A stretch of DNA of 64,000 bases from an uncultured Sphingomonadaceae bacterium (GTDB taxonomy: Bacteria > Pseudomonadota > Alphaproteobacteria > Sphingomonadales > Sphingomonadaceae): NCBI GenBank assembly GCA_903871605.1, contig CAIQHF010000029.1:124001-188000 (forward strand), given 5' to 3'. The notes below the pieces were generated by a model, which saw only the letters and a list, made by a program, of their open reading frames with translations, ran no database searches and was not told the origin of the DNA. Below are positions 18,049 through 27,667 of the stretch, piece after piece (within the stretch, counting starts at the first letter, position 1; each line of letters starts with the position of its first letter). The position numbers were made by a program, and so were the translations under genes.

Positions 18049-18708
18049 TCATGCCGCTTCGTCGGTCTCGATCAGGATCCAATTGGGGTCGTCCGAGCGG
18101 AGCAGCCGGCTGAACGTCCACAGATCGTGCGTCTGTACCGCATCGGTCATCGATCCGGCGACGACGACGCGATCGGCGTCGCGCGTCACCGCGGCGATGT
18201 CGGCATCGAAGCGCACCGAGATCACCGCCATCTGGCCGGTGAGGATCGCGCTGTCGATCGACGAGCGTTCGATCGCGACGAGCCTGTTTTCCAGCGTCTC
18301 GCCCGATTCGGCGCGCGCGGCGATCGCCTCGCGGAACGCCTCGAACACCTCGTCGTCGACCAGCCGGCGCAACTCGGCCTCGTCGCCGCGCCAGAATGCC
18401 TCGAGCACCATGCGATAGGCCGAGCGCGCGCCATCGAGGAATCCCGCGACGTCGAACTGCGGATCGGCGGCGACGATCGAACGGATGCCGTCGAGCGCCT
18501 GCGGATCGACCATCGCGGCGATCGTGCCGGCGGACTCGGGCTTGCGATCGACCAGCGACTCGACGCTGCCGCGCTGCACCATCGGCTCGGACGGCTTGAC
18601 CACCGGCTTGGCGACCGGCTGCTCATGGCCCGTCCGGCGCCCGAGCACGGAATAGAGCCGCAACCCAAGGAATATCGCCGCACATGCCAAAATGATGATC
18701 TCGGTCAC
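18049..18708 (-). CDS. Tim44/TimA-type membrane adaptor protein
   Basis: 219 aa from a GTG at 18708 with GGAGG four bases upstream; a longer frame reaches 18744 but lacks a ribosome site. The N-terminus VTEIIILACAAIFLGLRLYS is a single membrane helix, followed by a Pro-rich linker and a Tim44-like domain (about 75-215: FDVAGFLDGARSAYRMVLEA, then FEAFREAI, ending WTFSRLL...NWILIET). Tim44-like proteins in alphaproteobacteria are thought to assist membrane or translocation processes. It faces secB across 200 bases, and it starts the operon with mltA and smr. Confidence 0.88.
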   Translation of the reverse strand: MTEIIILACAAIFLGLRLYSVLGRRTGHEQPVAKPVVKPSEPMVQRGSVESLVDRKPESAGTIAAMVDPQALDGIRSIVAADPQFDVAGFLDGARSAYRMVLEAFWRGDEAELRRLVDDEVFEAFREAIAARAESGETLENRLVAIERSSIDSAILTGQMAVISVRFDADIAAVTRDADRVVVAGSMTDAVQTHDLWTFSRLLRSDDPNWILIETDEAA

Positions 18709-18909
18709 CGAACCTCCAAGCCTGGGTACGTCGCCCGCAGGCATTTACACAGCGCCTACATAGAGGAGCCGCGGCGCATATTCAAACGGCGAGGCGGCGT
18801 AGAGGTTGCGCGCTGCCATTGCTCCGCGCATGTCACGCTGCTAGGCGCCGCGCAAAGCCCATGCGCTGCGGCGCATGACCCGATTTTGCCGAAGCGAGGA
18901 TGACGTCCC

Positions 18910-19428
18910 ATGGCCGACAACGAGGCCCCCGATTTCCTGACCGTGCCCCAGCCCAACGGCGCGGGCAATGGCGAGGACAGCCAGCCGCAGGTCGGCATGG
19001 TCGCGCAATATGTGAAGGATTTCTCGTTCGAGAATCCCAACGCGCCCGCGGTCTATAACTGGCAGGCACAGCCGCAGATCGACGTGCAGTTCAACATCGG
19101 CACGCAGCCGATCGCCGAGGACCTGCACGAATCCGCGCTGCGCATCGAGATCACCGCGACCGGCGCCGAGGGCGTCGCGTTCAAGCTCGAGTTGCTCTAC
19201 GGTGGCCTGTTCGCGCTCAAGAACGTGCCCGCCGAGGCGATCCCCGCCTTCCTGCTCGGCGAGGCGCCCCGGCTGATCTTCCCGTTCGCGCGGCGGGTGG
19301 TGGCCGACGCGGTGCGCGACGGCGGCTTTCCCCCGCTGATGCTCGATCCGATCGACTTCAACGCGCTCTATTTCTCGCAGCTCGAGCAGCAGCAGGCGGC
19401 GATGGGCGAACCGGCGGGCCAGGCCTGA
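18910..19428 (+). CDS. secB: protein-export chaperone SecB
   Basis: 172 aa. It contains the SecB core, with YVKDFSFENPNAPAVYNWQA near the N-terminus, a LLYGGLFAL segment, and the conserved LIFPFARRVVADAVRDGGFP then PLMLDPIDFNALY near the C-terminus. SecB is a cytosolic tetrameric chaperone that keeps presecretory proteins unfolded and hands them to SecA. The N-terminal 25 residues are a flexible Asp/Gly/Asn-rich extension. It diverges from the Tim44-like gene and is followed by an inverted repeat pair that may end its transcript. Confidence 0.96.
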   Translation: MADNEAPDFLTVPQPNGAGNGEDSQPQVGMVAQYVKDFSFENPNAPAVYNWQAQPQIDVQFNIGTQPIAEDLHESALRIEITATGAEGVAFKLELLYGGLFALKNVPAEAIPAFLLGEAPRLIFPFARRVVADAVRDGGFPPLMLDPIDFNALYFSQLEQQQAAMGEPAGQA

Positions 19429-19447
19429 CGCGATACGCCCATATCCT

Positions 19448-19534
19448 CCGTTCGCCCTGAGCGCAGTCAAAAGACGTGCTGCACAGGCCGTGCACGACAA
19501 CACGCACTTCGACTGCGCTCGGTGCGAGCGGGGG
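19448..19534. repeat. inverted pair of the CGTTCG...GACTGCGCTC repeat family
   Basis: Left arm CCGTTCGCCCTGAGCGCAGT at 19449-19468. The facing arm CACTTCGACTGCGCTCGGTG starts at about 19505. The two arms can pair across about 35 bases. It fills the secB-murJ gap. Copies of the same pair occur at 50629-50700 and 61039-61121. Confidence 0.8.
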
Positions 19535-19556
19535 ATGAGTTGAGCCGCAGACAGCC

Positions 19557-21143
19557 ATGAGCCTCGTCAAGAACACCGCGACGATCGGCGGGCTGACTCT
19601 GGTCAGCCGGGTGCTCGGCTTCGTGCGCGACCAGCTGATGGCGCATTTCGTCGGCGCGGGCTTCGCGTCGGACGCCTTCCTGGTCGCGTGGCGGCTGCCC
19701 AACCTGTTCCGCCAGCTATTCGCCGAGGGCGCGTTCGCTGCCGCCTATGTGCCGATGTTCAACCGGCTGGTGACTCAGGCCGAGAAGGACGGCGAGCCCG
19801 GCCTGCCTGCTGGCCTCCGCTTCGCCGAAGACGTGCTGTCGATCCTGCTGCCCTTCCTGTGCGTGTTCACGACGCTGATCATGATCTTCCCCAAGCCCGT
19901 GGTGTGGCTGATCACGCTGGGCTTCAAGGAGGGCGGCGGACCCGCCAAATTCCTGCTGGCGACCGAGCTGACGCGGATCACCTTCCCCTATCTCGCGCTG
20001 ATCAGCCTAGTCTCGCTGATGGGCGGGATCATGAATTCGCTCAATCGCTTCTGGGTCAACGCCGCCGCCCCGGTTCTGCTCAACATCTGCATGATCGCGG
20101 GAATCCTGTTCTTCCGTGGCCATAGCGAGGTCGATACTGCGCGCACGCAGGCGATCGCGGTGACGGTCTCGGGCGTGGCGCAACTCGGCTGGCTGGTCTG
20201 GTCGGCGCGCCAGGCGGGCGTCGTGCTACGGCTCAAGCGCCCGTCGCTGACCCCTGCGGTGCGCCGCTTCCTGGCGATCCTCGGCCCCGCGATCGTCGGG
20301 CAGGGCGCCGTGCAGATCAATCTGCTGATCATCACGATGCTCGCCGCCGGCTTCCTCGGCCAGGGCGCGGTGTCGTTCATCTATTATGCCGATCGTTTGA
20401 ACCAGCTGCCGCTGGCGCTGGTCGGCATCGGCGTCGGCACCGCGATCCTGCCGGTGATCTCGCGCCAGATCGGACAGGGCGACGAGACCGGCGCGATCGT
20501 CACGCAAAACCGCGCGATCGAACTGTCGCTGCTGCTCGCGCTCCCCGCCGCCGCCGCGCTGATGAGCGCCGCGCACCCGCTGATCCACGGCCTGATGCAG
20601 ACCGGCCACTTCACGGCGCAGGACACCGACGCGACCGCCGCGGTGCTGACCGCGCTCGCCTGCGGACTGCCCGCCTACATATTGATCAAGGTCTTCACCC
20701 CCGGTTTCTACGCGCGCGGCGATACCAAGACGCCGGTGCGGATCGCGCTTGTCGAGATGGCGTGCAACATGGCGCTCAACCTCGCGCTCGTGTTCGGCAC
20801 CAGGCTCGGTTATGTCGGCCTCGCCGTATCGGGCGCGGCGTGCGCATGGATCAATGTCGGGCTGCTCTACGGCGTGCTGCACCACCGCCGGCTGTTCGCG
20901 GTCGACGCGCAGCTGCGCCGCCGCCTGCCCCGGCTGCTGCTCGCCAGCGCCGCGATGGCGGGCGTGCTGCTGCTGCTCAAGCCGTGGATCGAGCCGCATC
21001 TCGATGCCGGCCTGTTGACCCGCGCCGCCGGATTGGCGGTGCTGATTGCGCCCGCAGCGCTTGCCTATTTCGCCTGCGCCTTCCTGTTCGGCGCCTTCCA
21101 ATGGTCCGAGCTGAAGGGTCTGCTCACGCGCCGCCGCGCTTGA
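19557..21143 (+). CDS. murJ: lipid II flippase MurJ
   Basis: 528 aa with about 14 hydrophobic helices spread over the whole length, as in the MOP-superfamily flippase MurJ (MviN). The N-terminus MSLVKNTATIGGLTLVSRVL and the following GFVRDQLMAHFVGAG are typical. MurJ moves lipid-linked peptidoglycan precursors from the cytoplasmic to the periplasmic face of the inner membrane, after MraY and MurG, both encoded further along this window. The ATG at 19557 gives the standard N-terminus. trpS follows on the same strand after 32 bases. Confidence 0.95.
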   Translation: MSLVKNTATIGGLTLVSRVLGFVRDQLMAHFVGAGFASDAFLVAWRLPNLFRQLFAEGAFAAAYVPMFNRLVTQAEKDGEPGLPAGLRFAEDVLSILLPFLCVFTTLIMIFPKPVVWLITLGFKEGGGPAKFLLATELTRITFPYLALISLVSLMGGIMNSLNRFWVNAAAPVLLNICMIAGILFFRGHSEVDTARTQAIAVTVSGVAQLGWLVWSARQAGVVLRLKRPSLTPAVRRFLAILGPAIVGQGAVQINLLIITMLAAGFLGQGAVSFIYYADRLNQLPLALVGIGVGTAILPVISRQIGQGDETGAIVTQNRAIELSLLLALPAAAALMSAAHPLIHGLMQTGHFTAQDTDATAAVLTALACGLPAYILIKVFTPGFYARGDTKTPVRIALVEMACNMALNLALVFGTRLGYVGLAVSGAACAWINVGLLYGVLHHRRLFAVDAQLRRRLPRLLLASAAMAGVLLLLKPWIEPHLDAGLLTRAAGLAVLIAPAALAYFACAFLFGAFQWSELKGLLTRRRA

Positions 21144-21175
21144 CCTGACAGCGCCAGCGCGCAACAGCGCGCGCC

Positions 21176-22198
21176 ATGACAAAACGCGTCGTCTCGGGCA
21201 TCCAGCCCACCGGAAACCTTCATCTCGGCAATTATCTGGGGGCAATCCGCAACTGGGTGCGGTTGCAGGACGAGGTCGCGCAGGGCGGCGGCGAATGTTT
21301 CTTCTTCCTGGCGGACCTCCACGCGATCACCGTCTATAACGAGCCTGCGGCATTGCGCGCCAACGTCCGTTCGATGGCGGCGGCGTTGATCGCCTCGGGG
21401 GTCGATCCCGACAAGAGCGTGCTGTTCAATCAGGCCGCCGTCTCGGCGCACGCCGAGCTCGCCTGGCTGCTCAATTGCACCGCACGGATCGGCTGGCTCA
21501 ATCGGATGACGCAGTTCAAGGAGAAGTCGGGCAAGGACCGCGAGGGCGCCTCGATCGGGCTGTTCGCCTATCCGGTGCTGCAGGCCGCCGACGTCCTGAT
21601 CTACAAGGCGACGCACGTCCCCGTCGGCGACGACCAGAAGCAGCATCTCGAGCTCGCGCGCGACATCGCGACCAAGTTCAACACCGATTTCGAGACCGAC
21701 CTGTTCGTGCTGCCCGAGCCGATGATCCCGCCGGCCGCCGCGCGGATCATGAGCCTGCGCGACGGCGGTTCGAAGATGTCCAAGTCCGATCCGTCGGACA
21801 TGAGCCGGATCAACCTCACCGACGATCCCGACGCGATCACCGCCAAGCTGCGCAAGGCGAGGACCGATCCAGAGCCGCTGCCCGACGATCCCGCCGAGCT
21901 CGCCGCGCGCCCCGAGGCGCGCAATCTCGTCGGCATCTATGCGGCGCTCGCCGATCTGCCCGTCGCCGACGTGCTCGCGCGCTTCGCGGGCCAGGGCTTC
22001 GGCGCGTTCAAGCCCGCGCTGGCGGAGATCGTCGTCGAGACGCTGCGGCCGATCTCGGCGCGGCTTTCCGAGCTCGAGACCGATCCCGCCGAGCTCGACC
22101 GGCTGCTCGCCGCGGGTGCCGCCAAGGCACGGATAGCCGCCGAGCCCGTCGTCGCGGGCGCCTATGACGCGCTTGGGCTGAACCGAGAAACCCGGTGA
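21176..22198 (+). CDS. trpS: tryptophanyl-tRNA synthetase
   Basis: 340 aa, the usual length of bacterial TrpRS. The class I signatures are present: [13 protein letters not shown] as the HIGH-type motif near residue 11, and KMSKSDPS as KMSKS near residue 200. The enzyme charges tRNA-Trp. It probably shares a transcript with murJ, as in related genomes; that is inferred from the 32-base spacing and the lack of an obvious terminator between them. No regulatory leader such as a T-box is seen, as expected for this group. Confidence 0.97.
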   Translation: MTKRVVSGIQPTGNLHLGNYLGAIRNWVRLQDEVAQGGGECFFFLADLHAITVYNEPAALRANVRSMAAALIASGVDPDKSVLFNQAAVSAHAELAWLLNCTARIGWLNRMTQFKEKSGKDREGASIGLFAYPVLQAADVLIYKATHVPVGDDQKQHLELARDIATKFNTDFETDLFVLPEPMIPPAAARIMSLRDGGSKMSKSDPSDMSRINLTDDPDAITAKLRKARTDPEPLPDDPAELAARPEARNLVGIYAALADLPVADVLARFAGQGFGAFKPALAEIVVETLRPISARLSELETDPAELDRLLAAGAAKARIAAEPVVAGAYDALGLNRETR

Positions 22199-22291
22199 CA
22201 GGCGCATGCGTTCAACGCATATTCAGCACGCTTGGCGGAGGAGTGGCCGTCACGTCCTGACATGCGGAATTCTCCGCCGAGAGGCACGTCC

Positions 22292-22957
22292 ATGACCCTG
22301 AAACGCACTTTGCTTGCTGTAGCCGCCCCGCTCGCCCTGCTCTCCATGGCTGGATGCGCGACCGATTTCCACGCCAATGTCGCCCGATTCCAGCGCCTTC
22401 CCGCGCCGCAGGGGCAGACCTTCACGATCGAGCCGACCAATCCGATGGATCGCGGCGGGCTCGAATTCGCAACCTATGCGAGCGACGTCAGTGCGCATCT
22501 CGCGCAGCTCGGCTATCGCCCGGTCGAGACCGGCCCGGCCGACATGGTCGTTCGTCTCGGCTACGGCGTCGATCACGGCCAGCAGAAGGTGACGACGACG
22601 CCGGGCTATGGCGGTTGGGGCCCGGGCTGGGGCGGCGGCTATGGCCGCTTCGGCGGGTTCGGCGGCTATGGCGGCCGCGGCTGGGGCTATGGCTGGGGCG
22701 GCTTCGGCGGATGGGGCGACGGCTTCGGCTATCCCGATGTCGAGAGCTACACCGTCTATGCGAGCGTGCTGACGATGAACATCACGCGCGGCGACGGCGT
22801 CCGCCTGTTCGAGGGCCGCGCACGCGCGCATTCGACGACCGACGACCTGACCCAGATCGTCCCCAATCTGATCGACGCGATGTTCACCGGCTTCCCCGGC
22901 AATTCGGGGCAGGACATCCGGATCACGGTCGCGCCCCGCCCGAAGCCCAAGGCCTGA
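22292..22957 (+). CDS. DUF4136 lipoprotein with a Gly/Trp/Tyr-rich segment
   Basis: 221 aa from ATG at 22292; 20 more codons upstream lack signal-peptide character, so this start is preferred. The N-terminus MTLKRTLLAVAAPLALLSMA ends in lipobox MAGC, so a lipidated envelope protein is predicted. The body fits DUF4136 (small beta-rich envelope lipoproteins of unknown role). Residues about 105-147 are an unusual run made mainly of Gly with Tyr, Trp and Phe, inserted between the two halves of the domain. A strong terminator follows 19 bases after the stop. Confidence 0.85.
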   Translation: MTLKRTLLAVAAPLALLSMAGCATDFHANVARFQRLPAPQGQTFTIEPTNPMDRGGLEFATYASDVSAHLAQLGYRPVETGPADMVVRLGYGVDHGQQKVTTTPGYGGWGPGWGGGYGRFGGFGGYGGRGWGYGWGGFGGWGDGFGYPDVESYTVYASVLTMNITRGDGVRLFEGRARAHSTTDDLTQIVPNLIDAMFTGFPGNSGQDIRITVAPRPKPKA

Positions 22958-22976
22958 ACGCGATTGCCGCACTGAG

Positions 22977-23006
22977 GGGCGTCGGACGATGGTCCGGCGC
23001 CCTTTT
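22977..23006 (+). terminator. rho-independent terminator after the DUF4136 gene
   Basis: GGGCGTCGGAC at 22977-22987, loop GATG, GTCCGGCGCCC at 22992-23002, then TTTT. The stem is 11 bp with one G-U pair. It also shows that ORF extensions of the next gene upstream of 23022 would run into the terminator and are unlikely. Confidence 0.85.
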
Positions 23007-23021
23007 GCACAGGCGGGCACG

Positions 23022-23837
23022 ATGAGACGCTCATACGGCCTGATCGCCGCCGCGGCGCTGGCGCTGCTCGCGCTGCATATGGTCCTGCTCGCCTCGGCAA
23101 TGCCCGTCGTGCGCCGTCTCGACCTGCATGTCCGCGACTGGCCGGCGCAGGCGCCGCCGATGCGGCTGGTGCTGCTGTCCGATCTGCACGTCGCCGTGCC
23201 CGGCGACAGCATCGCGCACCTGACGCATGTCGTCGCCCGGGTGAATGCGCTGCATCCCGATCTCGTGCTGCTCGCGGGCGACTATCTCTCGACCAAATCC
23301 TATCTGATGGCGCCGGCGAGCACCGCGCAGGCGATCGCGCCGCTGGCGGCGCTGCGCGCCCGGCTGGGCACGGTCGCGGTCTACGGCAATCACGACCATG
23401 CGGATCGCGACGCCGTCGCCGCGGCGCTCGCGGCTGCCCGGATCACGCTGCTCGACAATCGCGCGCTACGCCGCGGTCCGCTCGCGATCCTCGGAATCTC
23501 GGACGCCGCGACCGGACTCGACCGTGAAGCGCCGGTTCTCGCGCAGGCTGCCGCGATCGGCGGCGTGCCGGTCGTGCTGACGCACAGCCCCGACGCGTTT
23601 GCGCAACTCCCCGGCCTCAGCGCGCTGCTGCTCGCCGGGCACACGCATTGTGGCCAGGTTTCCTTTCCGCTGATCGGCGCGCCCATGCTCGACCTCAGAC
23701 ATGGCCGCCACTACGGCTGTGGCATCGTCCGCGACCCCACAAGCATCGCCGTCGTCACCGCCGGGCTGGGCACGAGCAACCTGCCGATCCGGCTCGGCGC
23801 GCCGCCCGATCTGTGGGTGATCGATATCGGTCGCTGA
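23022..23837 (+). CDS. membrane-anchored calcineurin-like metallophosphoesterase
   Basis: 271 aa from ATG at 23022; an ATG at 22989 lies inside the preceding terminator. The N-terminus MRRSYGLIAAAALALLALHM is a membrane anchor. Dimetal phosphoesterase motifs are in order: SDLH, GDY, GNHDH, THSPD and GHTHCGQ. The set resembles the YkuE/YaeI group, membrane phosphoesterases linked to lipid substrates in some bacteria; the substrate here is not known. It ends 7 bases from the convergent dnaA gene. Confidence 0.88.
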   Translation: MRRSYGLIAAAALALLALHMVLLASAMPVVRRLDLHVRDWPAQAPPMRLVLLSDLHVAVPGDSIAHLTHVVARVNALHPDLVLLAGDYLSTKSYLMAPASTAQAIAPLAALRARLGTVAVYGNHDHADRDAVAAALAAARITLLDNRALRRGPLAILGISDAATGLDREAPVLAQAAAIGGVPVVLTHSPDAFAQLPGLSALLLAGHTHCGQVSFPLIGAPMLDLRHGRHYGCGIVRDPTSIAVVTAGLGTSNLPIRLGAPPDLWVIDIGR

Positions 23838-23844
23838 CCCGCCG

Positions 23845-25260
23845 CTAGGCCTCGAGCTGCCGCAGCAGCAGCCGCACGTCGGCGTCGAGCTCGGCATCCG
23901 CCATGCGCAGCTTCTCGATCTGGCGCACCGCATGGATCACGGTGGTGTGGTCGCGCCCGCCGAAGCGGCGGCCGATCTCGGGCAGCGAGCGCGGCGTCAG
24001 CTGCTTGGCGAGATACATTGCGATCTGCCGCGGCCGCGCTACCTCGCGCGCGCGTCTCGCCGAGGTCATCTCGGACTGTCGGATGCGGTAGTGATCGGAG
24101 ACCTTGCGCTGGATCTCGTCGATCGTGACGCGGCGCTGGTGCGCGCGCAGCACGTCGGTCAGCGTCTCCTCGACAAAGCCGATGTCGATCGGCCGATTGG
24201 ACAGCATCGCATAGGCGACGACGCGGTTGAGCGCGCCCTCGAGCTCGCGGACGTTCGACGCGATCCGCTTGGCGAGGAACAGCTGGACCTCGGGCGAGAC
24301 CTGTGCCTGCGGCATCGCGTCGAGCTTGCGCGCGATGATAGCGAGGCGAAGCTCGAAATCCGCCGGATTGACGTCGGCGACCAGCCCCCAGGAGAGGCGC
24401 GACAGGATGCGGCTTTCGATTCCCTCGAGATCCTGCGGGCTGCGATCGGCGGTGATAACCAGCCTTTTGCCCGCCGAGATGATCTCGTTCATCGTGTGGA
24501 AGAATTCTTCCTGCGTCGAATCCTTGCCCGCGATGAACTGAACGTCGTCGATCATCAGCACGTCGGCCGAGCGCAGTCGCTGCTTGAAGCCATGCGTGTC
24601 GCGCGCGCGCAGGGCGCCGACGAACTCGAACATGAACTTTTCCGCCGACATATAGACGATCTTCGCCTTGGGCTGGCGGCGGCGATAATCGTGTCCGATG
24701 GCGTGCATCAGGTGCGTCTTGCCGAGCCCGGTGCCGCCATGGAGGAACAGCGGATTGAAGCTGACGGCACCGCCTTCCGCCAGCGTGCGCGCGGCGTTGA
24801 AGGCGACCTCGTTGGTCTTGCCGACGACGAAGCTCTCGAAGGTGTAGCGCGCCTCGAGCTGAAGTCCCTCGACGCCGCCGGTCGGCTCCGCGTCGGCGGG
24901 CGCCTCTGCTGCGACGGGCGCGGGCGCCTCGACCGCGAACAGAGCGGGCCGCGCGGTCTCGATTCCGGTCGACACCAGCACGCGCCGCACGTGCGGAAGA
25001 TGCACGCGCCACGCATGGAGCAGCCGCTCGGCATAATGCGTCTCCACCCATGTCGCCATGAAGGCGGAGGGCAAGGCGATTCGAATCGTGCCGTCGTCAT
25101 CGAGGCCGGCGAGCTGCGCGGGCTTGAGCCAATTGTCGAAGGTGCGCGCGCCGCAATCGCGGCGCAGACCGGAGCGGATCGACTCCCAGGCAAGATCGAT
25201 CGGATCGTCGCCATGGCCACCGGCCATCCCCGTCCCTATCGTGTCGACCGCTTGATTCAC
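23845..25260 (-). CDS. dnaA: chromosomal replication initiator DnaA
   Basis: 471 aa from a GTG at 25260 with GGGGAGG four bases upstream, which decides the start against a longer open frame. Domain I (about 20-95), a variable Ala/Pro-rich domain II (about 100-135), an AAA+ domain III with Walker [10 protein letters not shown] (about 175-182) and Walker [10 protein letters not shown], and domain IV with the DNA-binding signature [18 protein letters not shown]. DnaA binds origin DnaA boxes and opens the DNA. The leader carries GANTC sites, the target of CcrM methylation that modulates dnaA in Caulobacter; regulation here is inferred. Confidence 0.97.
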   Translation of the reverse strand: MNQAVDTIGTGMAGGHGDDPIDLAWESIRSGLRRDCGARTFDNWLKPAQLAGLDDDGTIRIALPSAFMATWVETHYAERLLHAWRVHLPHVRRVLVSTGIETARPALFAVEAPAPVAAEAPADAEPTGGVEGLQLEARYTFESFVVGKTNEVAFNAARTLAEGGAVSFNPLFLHGGTGLGKTHLMHAIGHDYRRRQPKAKIVYMSAEKFMFEFVGALRARDTHGFKQRLRSADVLMIDDVQFIAGKDSTQEEFFHTMNEIISAGKRLVITADRSPQDLEGIESRILSRLSWGLVADVNPADFELRLAIIARKLDAMPQAQVSPEVQLFLAKRIASNVRELEGALNRVVAYAMLSNRPIDIGFVEETLTDVLRAHQRRVTIDEIQRKVSDHYRIRQSEMTSARRAREVARPRQIAMYLAKQLTPRSLPEIGRRFGGRDHTTVIHAVRQIEKLRMADAELDADVRLLLRQLEA

Positions 25261-25627
25261 GCAACCTCCCCAGCCCGGTGGCTCCTGCCGCCGGAACGTC
25301 GCAGACAAGTCTCTCCCGAGCCGACAGCGCCCCCGCACCGCCGACCTACGAACTTCGACACGCTATGGTCCGGCGGTCTCGATCGAAGCGATTCGATGCC
25401 GCCGGTAGAGGCTTTGTAGGAAGCGGGCGGGCCCCCGATCAAGAGCAGGGCCTGTCACATTGCCGAAATATACCGGCTTGACAGCGACGGGGTGGCAGTT
25501 TCGCGTGATTTTTCTTTTATATGACGCGAAATCAGTGACTTACGACATTGCACACCGCTGATGCTGCGCGAATCGTGGATTGAGCTAGGTTTTGCTCTGT
25601 CATGCGCCCGTCATCGGCGCGTCATGC
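25261..25627 (-). promoter_or_regulatory. dnaA upstream region with inverted repeat and GANTC sites
   Basis: The gap between dnaA and the rpsT terminator. A perfect inverted repeat TTTCGCGT at 25499-25506 and ACGCGAAA at 25524-25531 flanks an AT-rich 17-base spacer, unusual in this GC-rich DNA. GANTC sites are at 25255-25259 (touching the dnaA start codon), 25390-25394 and 25570-25574. On the plus strand TTGACA occurs at 25478 but without a fair -10 box. No clear DnaA box is seen here. The repeat is a candidate operator or promoter core for dnaA. Confidence 0.5.
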
Positions 25628-25659
25628 AAAAAACCCGCCGATCTCGCGATCGACGGGTT
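25628..25659 (-). terminator. rho-independent terminator of rpsT
   Basis: On the minus strand the RNA would form AACCCGTCGATC-GCGA-GATCGGCGGGTT followed by a run of T. The stem is 12 bp with one mismatch or wobble and the loop is GCGA. It lies 22 bases after the rpsT stop and separates rpsT from the dnaA promoter region. Confidence 0.9.
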
Positions 25660-25681
25660 CCCGAAACCGCCTTGATTTAGA

Positions 25682-25945
25682 TCAGCCGAGCGCGGCGACG
25701 CGCTTGGTAAGACGCGAGAATTTCCGCGCGACCGTATTCTTGTGCAAAACGCCCTTGGAGATGCCGCGCGCCATTTCGGGCTGCGCCGCCGCGAGCGCGG
25801 CTTCGGCCGCCGCCTTGTCGCCCGTCACGCAGGCCGCTTCGACCTTCTTGACGAAGGTACGGATGCGGCTGGTGCGCGCACCGTTGATCTCGTTGCGGCG
25901 CTCGTTGCGACGGATGCGCTTCTTGGCTTGCGGCGTGTTCGCCAT
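25682..25945 (-). CDS. rpsT: 30S ribosomal protein S20
   Basis: 87 aa, beginning [20 protein letters not shown] and ending KRVAALG; length and basic helical sequence are typical of S20. S20 binds 16S rRNA early in small-subunit assembly. The start ATG is the invariant family start. It is a single-gene unit with its own terminator, placed between mutM and dnaA as in several alphaproteobacteria. Direction matches dnaA, but the terminator argues against cotranscription. Confidence 0.97.
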   Translation of the reverse strand: MANTPQAKKRIRRNERRNEINGARTSRIRTFVKKVEAACVTGDKAAAEAALAAAQPEMARGISKGVLHKNTVARKFSRLTKRVAALG

Positions 25946-26050
25946 GGATGTCCTCGAACCTTGGTCAAATGGGATGGCGGCGCAGGCGAACCGGCACCGG
26001 AAGGCGAGCCCTTTACGGAAAGGCGGGCGTTACGTCAATCTGTCACGCGG

Positions 26051-26863
26051 TCAACGCTGGCAGGCGACGCAGTGGAAGGTCGAGCGACCCGAATCGACGC
26101 GCCGCCGCACCGTACCGCCGCACGGACACGTCTCGCCCGCGCGACCATAGACGCGAAACTGCTTGGAGAAATAGCCGAGCTCGCCGTCGGGGCGCGCATA
26201 GTCGCGCAAGGTCGATCCGCCCGCCTCGATCGCCGAGGCGAGCACCTCGCGAATCGCCGCGACGAGCAGGACGAGCCGCGCCCGTGAAATCCGCCCGGCG
26301 GCGCGCGTCGGCGCGATCCCCGCCATGTTGAGCGCTTCGCAGACATAGATGTTGCCCAGCCCCGCGACGATGCGCTGGTCGAGCAGCATCGTCTTGATCG
26401 GCGCGACCCGCCCGGCGAGCGCGGAGGCGAGGACGTCGGCATCGAAATCGGGGCCGAGCGGCTCGGGGCCGAGCGCAAGGAATGGCGGCCAGACATCGAG
26501 GCGCGGGGTCTCGACCAGATCGACCGAGCCGAAGCGCCGCGGGTCGGCGAGCGACAACGCCCTGCCCTCGTCGGTCTCGAGCAGCAGATGATCGTGCGGC
26601 CCCAGGCTTTCGGGATCGATCCGCCAGCGCCCCGACATGCCGAGATGGAAGATCATCGTGTCGCCGCGATCGGTGCCGATCAGCCCATATTTGGCGCGCC
26701 GCCCCAGCCGGGTCACACGCGCCCCGGTGAGCCGCTGGCGGAGATCGTCCGGAAAGGCGCGGCGCAGATCGGCGCGGCGCGGCTCGACACGGGTGAGGCG
26801 CCGCCCGTCGAGCACGCTCGCCAGACCGCGCACGGTCGTCTCGACTTCGGGAAGCTCGGGCAT
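26051..26863 (-). CDS. mutM: formamidopyrimidine-DNA glycosylase
   Basis: 270 aa from the ATG at 26863 that gives the mandatory [15 protein letters not shown]-terminus, where Pro2 is the catalytic nucleophile; an upstream in-frame extension is therefore excluded. The helix-two-turn-helix region ([18 protein letters not shown]) and a C-terminal zinc finger (CPCGG, then CVACQR) are intact. The enzyme removes 8-oxoguanine and other oxidised purines. It is transcribed divergently from ubiE over 62 bases. Confidence 0.97.
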   Translation of the reverse strand: MPELPEVETTVRGLASVLDGRRLTRVEPRRADLRRAFPDDLRQRLTGARVTRLGRRAKYGLIGTDRGDTMIFHLGMSGRWRIDPESLGPHDHLLLETDEGRALSLADPRRFGSVDLVETPRLDVWPPFLALGPEPLGPDFDADVLASALAGRVAPIKTMLLDQRIVAGLGNIYVCEALNMAGIAPTRAAGRISRARLVLLVAAIREVLASAIEAGGSTLRDYARPDGELGYFSKQFRVYGRAGETCPCGGTVRRRVDSGRSTFHCVACQR

Positions 26864-26925
26864 ATTCGTCGCCCGAGCTAGGATCGAATTGCTTGCGCGG
26901 CAAGGCATGGGCTAAGCGCGGGCAC

Positions 26926-27660
26926 ATGACCCAGGACACTGTCTCGTTCGGCTATGCCGAAGTTCCCGCCGAAGCGAAGACCAAGATGGTCGGCGACGTC
27001 TTCGCGCGCGTCGCGCAGCGCTACGACATCATGAACGACGCGATGTCGGGCGGGATGCACCGGCTGTGGAAGGACCAGTTCGTCCGGCGGGTGAAGCCGC
27101 GCCAGGGCGAGGCGATCCTCGACATGGCGGGCGGCACCGGCGACATCGCCTTCCGGCTGGCGAAGCACGGCGCCGAGGTGACCGTCGCCGACATCAACCC
27201 CGCGATGCTCGCCGTCGGTGTCGAACGCGCGAAGAAGAAGCGCATCGAGGGCCTGCTCTGGGCCGAGGAGAATGCCGAGACGCTGAGCTTCGCCGACAAG
27301 AGCTTCGACGCCTATACGATCGCGTTCGGCATCCGCAACGTCACCGACATCCCCAAAGCGCTGCGCGAGGCGCACCGCGTGCTCCGCCGCGGCGGGCGCT
27401 TCTACTGCCTCGAATTCTCGACCACCACCTGGCCGGGCTTCAAGGACATCTACGACGCCTATTCGCACCGGCTGGTACCCAAGGTCGGCAAGCTGATCGC
27501 GCAGGACGAAGACAGCTACCGCTATCTGATCGAATCGATCCGCCGCTTCCCCGACATGCCGACCTTCAAGGCGATGATCGGCGAGGCCGGGTTCGTGAAC
27601 GCCAAGGTCGAGCCGATCCTCGGCGGGCTGGTCGCGATCCACAGCGGCTGGAAGATATGA
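26926..27660 (+). CDS. ubiE: ubiquinone/menaquinone C-methyltransferase UbiE
   Basis: 244 aa from ATG at 26926, which gives the usual N-terminus (TVSFGYAEVPAEAKTKMVGD). SAM-binding motif I is ILDMAGGTGDIAFRL; the UbiE signatures YDIMNDAMSGGMHRLWK and RFYCLEFS follow. It methylates the benzoquinol ring during ubiquinone synthesis in the cytosol or at the membrane. ubiB follows on the same strand after a repeat-containing gap of 109 bases, so both act in the same pathway and may be cotranscribed. Confidence 0.96.
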   Translation: MTQDTVSFGYAEVPAEAKTKMVGDVFARVAQRYDIMNDAMSGGMHRLWKDQFVRRVKPRQGEAILDMAGGTGDIAFRLAKHGAEVTVADINPAMLAVGVERAKKKRIEGLLWAEENAETLSFADKSFDAYTIAFGIRNVTDIPKALREAHRVLRRGGRFYCLEFSTTTWPGFKDIYDAYSHRLVPKVGKLIAQDEDSYRYLIESIRRFPDMPTFKAMIGEAGFVNAKVEPILGGLVAIHSGWKI

Positions 27661-27667
27661 TCCATCG

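Noticed and set aside
22989-23021. Earlier start for the metallophosphoesterase
   Set aside because: The ATG at 22989 lies within the terminator hairpin of the preceding gene; the ATG at 23022 starts directly at the membrane anchor.
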